A DNA stretch of 64,000 nucleotides from JBCCQH01 sp039024435. Lineage in GTDB: Bacteria > Bacteroidota > Bacteroidia > J057 > JADKCL01. The notes beneath the pieces were generated by a model. It ran no database searches and was not told where the DNA came from. It worked only from the letters and a program-made list of their open reading frames with translations. The translations under genes and the position numbers were made by a program. This document shows positions 62,975-64,000 of the stretch, piece after piece; position 1 is the stretch's first letter, and every line of letters starts with the position of its first letter. The stretch spans positions 15,078 to 79,077 of the forward strand of contig JBCCQH010000020.1 of assembly GCA_039024435.1 (NCBI GenBank), read 5' to 3'.

Positions 62975-63844
62975 ATGGCAAAAATTTTTATTACCGGAGC
63001 CAGCGGGGGATTTGGCATCCTGACCGTGAAAAAGCTGCTCCAGGACGGACATGAAGTCGTCGCCACCATGCGCAATGTTGCTTCGAAAAACGAAGCCATT
63101 GCCCAAGAGTTGTCCGGCCTCGGCGCAAAAATCGTGGAAGTGGACGTGACCGACGACGAGAGTGTCAGTACGGGCGTCGCCCAAGCGATTGAACTGCTCA
63201 ATGGCCTCGATGTGGTGATCAACAACGCCGGAGTCGGTGTGCTGGGACTTCAGGAGCAGTTCAGCATCGACGACTTCAAGCGGCTCTTCGATGTCAACGT
63301 ATTCGGCGTACAGCGGGTCAACCGGGCGACCCTCCCCCACTTACGTGCCCAGGGCTCGGGCTTGCTGATCCACGTTTCCAGCTTGCTCGGCCGCATTACG
63401 ATGCCGTTCTACGGTCCCTACAATGCCTCGAAATGGGCCTTGGAGGCGATGGCGGAAAACTACCGCATCGAATTGTCCGGGTTTGGGGTCGATTCCTGCC
63501 TGGTGGAGCCGGGCGGCTACGCGACCAGTTTCATGCACAGCTTGATCCGGCCTTCGGACCGTTCGCAAGACGCTAGCTACGGCGACATGGTCAACGTCCC
63601 CCAACAAACCTTTGAAGGATTTGAAGCGGCGCTGGCCGGCAACCCCGCCCAGGACCCACAAGATGTAGCCGAAGCCATCGCCAACCTGATCCGTACTCCG
63701 GCCGGAGAGCGTCCCATGCGCACCGTCGTCGACAACATGGGCATGGGAACCCACGTCGGTCCCTACAACGAACAGTTGGCACAAATCCACGAGGGACTGT
63801 TCAATGCCTTCGGCATGGGCGACATGCTGAAGTTGAAGGTTTAA
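62975..63844 (+). CDS. SDR-family NAD(P)-dependent oxidoreductase
   Basis: 289 residues, classical short-chain dehydrogenase. Seen: a nucleotide-binding glycine motif TGASGGFG at residues ~7-14, an Arg after the second strand (ATMRN) suggesting NADP(H), VDVTDDES, the stabilising NNAGVG near 88, catalytic Ser in VSSLLG, and the YxxxK pair in YGPYNASKWALEA. VEPGGYATSF completes the active-site loop. The substrate is not evident. It is followed by a strong terminator and preceded by 270 bp of AT-rich sequence, so it is a single-gene unit. Confidence 0.93.
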   Translation: MAKIFITGASGGFGILTVKKLLQDGHEVVATMRNVASKNEAIAQELSGLGAKIVEVDVTDDESVSTGVAQAIELLNGLDVVINNAGVGVLGLQEQFSIDDFKRLFDVNVFGVQRVNRATLPHLRAQGSGLLIHVSSLLGRITMPFYGPYNASKWALEAMAENYRIELSGFGVDSCLVEPGGYATSFMHSLIRPSDRSQDASYGDMVNVPQQTFEGFEAALAGNPAQDPQDVAEAIANLIRTPAGERPMRTVVDNMGMGTHVGPYNEQLAQIHEGLFNAFGMGDMLKLKV

Positions 63845-63861
63845 CCGAACGCAACCCCACC

Positions 63862-63897
63862 AAAACCGGCATTGGAGATGATCCGATGCCGGTTTTT
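63862..63897 (+). terminator. Intrinsic terminator of the SDR gene
   Basis: AAAACCGGCAT and ATGCCGGTTTT, perfect 11-base arms around a 13-base loop, continuing into a T-rich run. It begins 18 bp after the stop codon. The remaining ~100 bp to the window end show no gene. Confidence 0.88.
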
Positions 63898-64000
63898 CTT
63901 TTTTCGTCCCAGAAATTCGGACAAATCCATCGGAAAATCGAGCCACCTACCGGGAATGAGCCGCCTCTGAATCCCCCATCTCTAAGTCAGGGTGGGGGGC

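Overview
The window looks like a chromosomal piece of a Bacteroidota bacterium, probably a Saprospira/Lewinella-like lineage. The evidence is: three large surface proteins with C-terminal type IX secretion (T9SS) sorting domains and PKD-like repeats; Bacteroidota-type promoters (TTTG, 19-20 bp, TAnnTTTG) at several genes; AT-rich leaders without clear ribosome binding sites; and Bacteroidota-like versions of GyrA, DnaX, NuoN and the bS6-bS18-bL9 operon. The genus assignment is inference. I found no tRNA, rRNA or CRISPR array.

Layout. 0-6.3 kb: an NTF2-like gene end, a small membrane protein, a lipid kinase next to an LtaS/MdoB-type sulfatase-fold transferase, and a CCA-adding-type nucleotidyltransferase translationally coupled to a secreted beta-rich protein. 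6.7-8.2 kb: a stand-alone nuoN with its own promoter. 8.6-12.1 kb: a TetR regulator with an operator at its own promoter, followed by paaABCD (phenylacetyl-CoA epoxidase; paaE is not here). 12.6-20.9 kb: two T9SS cargo proteins sharing the same repeat family. 21.3-32.3 kb: an outer-membrane barrel, small secreted and TPR proteins, gyrA, an FtsX/MacB-like permease, and a pappalysin-type metalloprotease carried by T9SS. 32.7-38.4 kb: rpsF-rpsR-rplI, dnaX (with an A10 slippery run just after the clamp-loader core), a STAS protein, an unknown 360-residue protein, and a CIA30-family protein.

The most unusual region is 38.9-60.3 kb. It is one co-directional block: a 292-residue secreted protein followed by three giant proteins of 2961, 2162 and 1677 residues with 19-49 bp gaps. 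The first giant carries a complete S8 (subtilisin-like) triad whose domain is split by tandem beta modules, phage-tail-like repeats, and a C-terminal pyroglutamyl-peptidase-like domain that appears to lack its cysteine. The second is beta-rich with coiled coils and a YegP-like segment. The third has a binding-module-like region and FN3-like domains. None of the giants has a visible signal peptide or T9SS domain, unlike the other large proteins in the window. I regard this as the candidate undescribed system.

Four copies of a 140-162 bp element with GAGGC...GCCTC-type ends and 3-bp TNA-like target duplications are scattered through the window. They look like an IS5/IS1031-type MITE. One copy sits exactly on the stop codon of the last giant gene. 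Beyond it lies an AT-richer gene for a nuclease-like N-terminus fused to TPRs (possible defence gene), then an SDR oxidoreductase.
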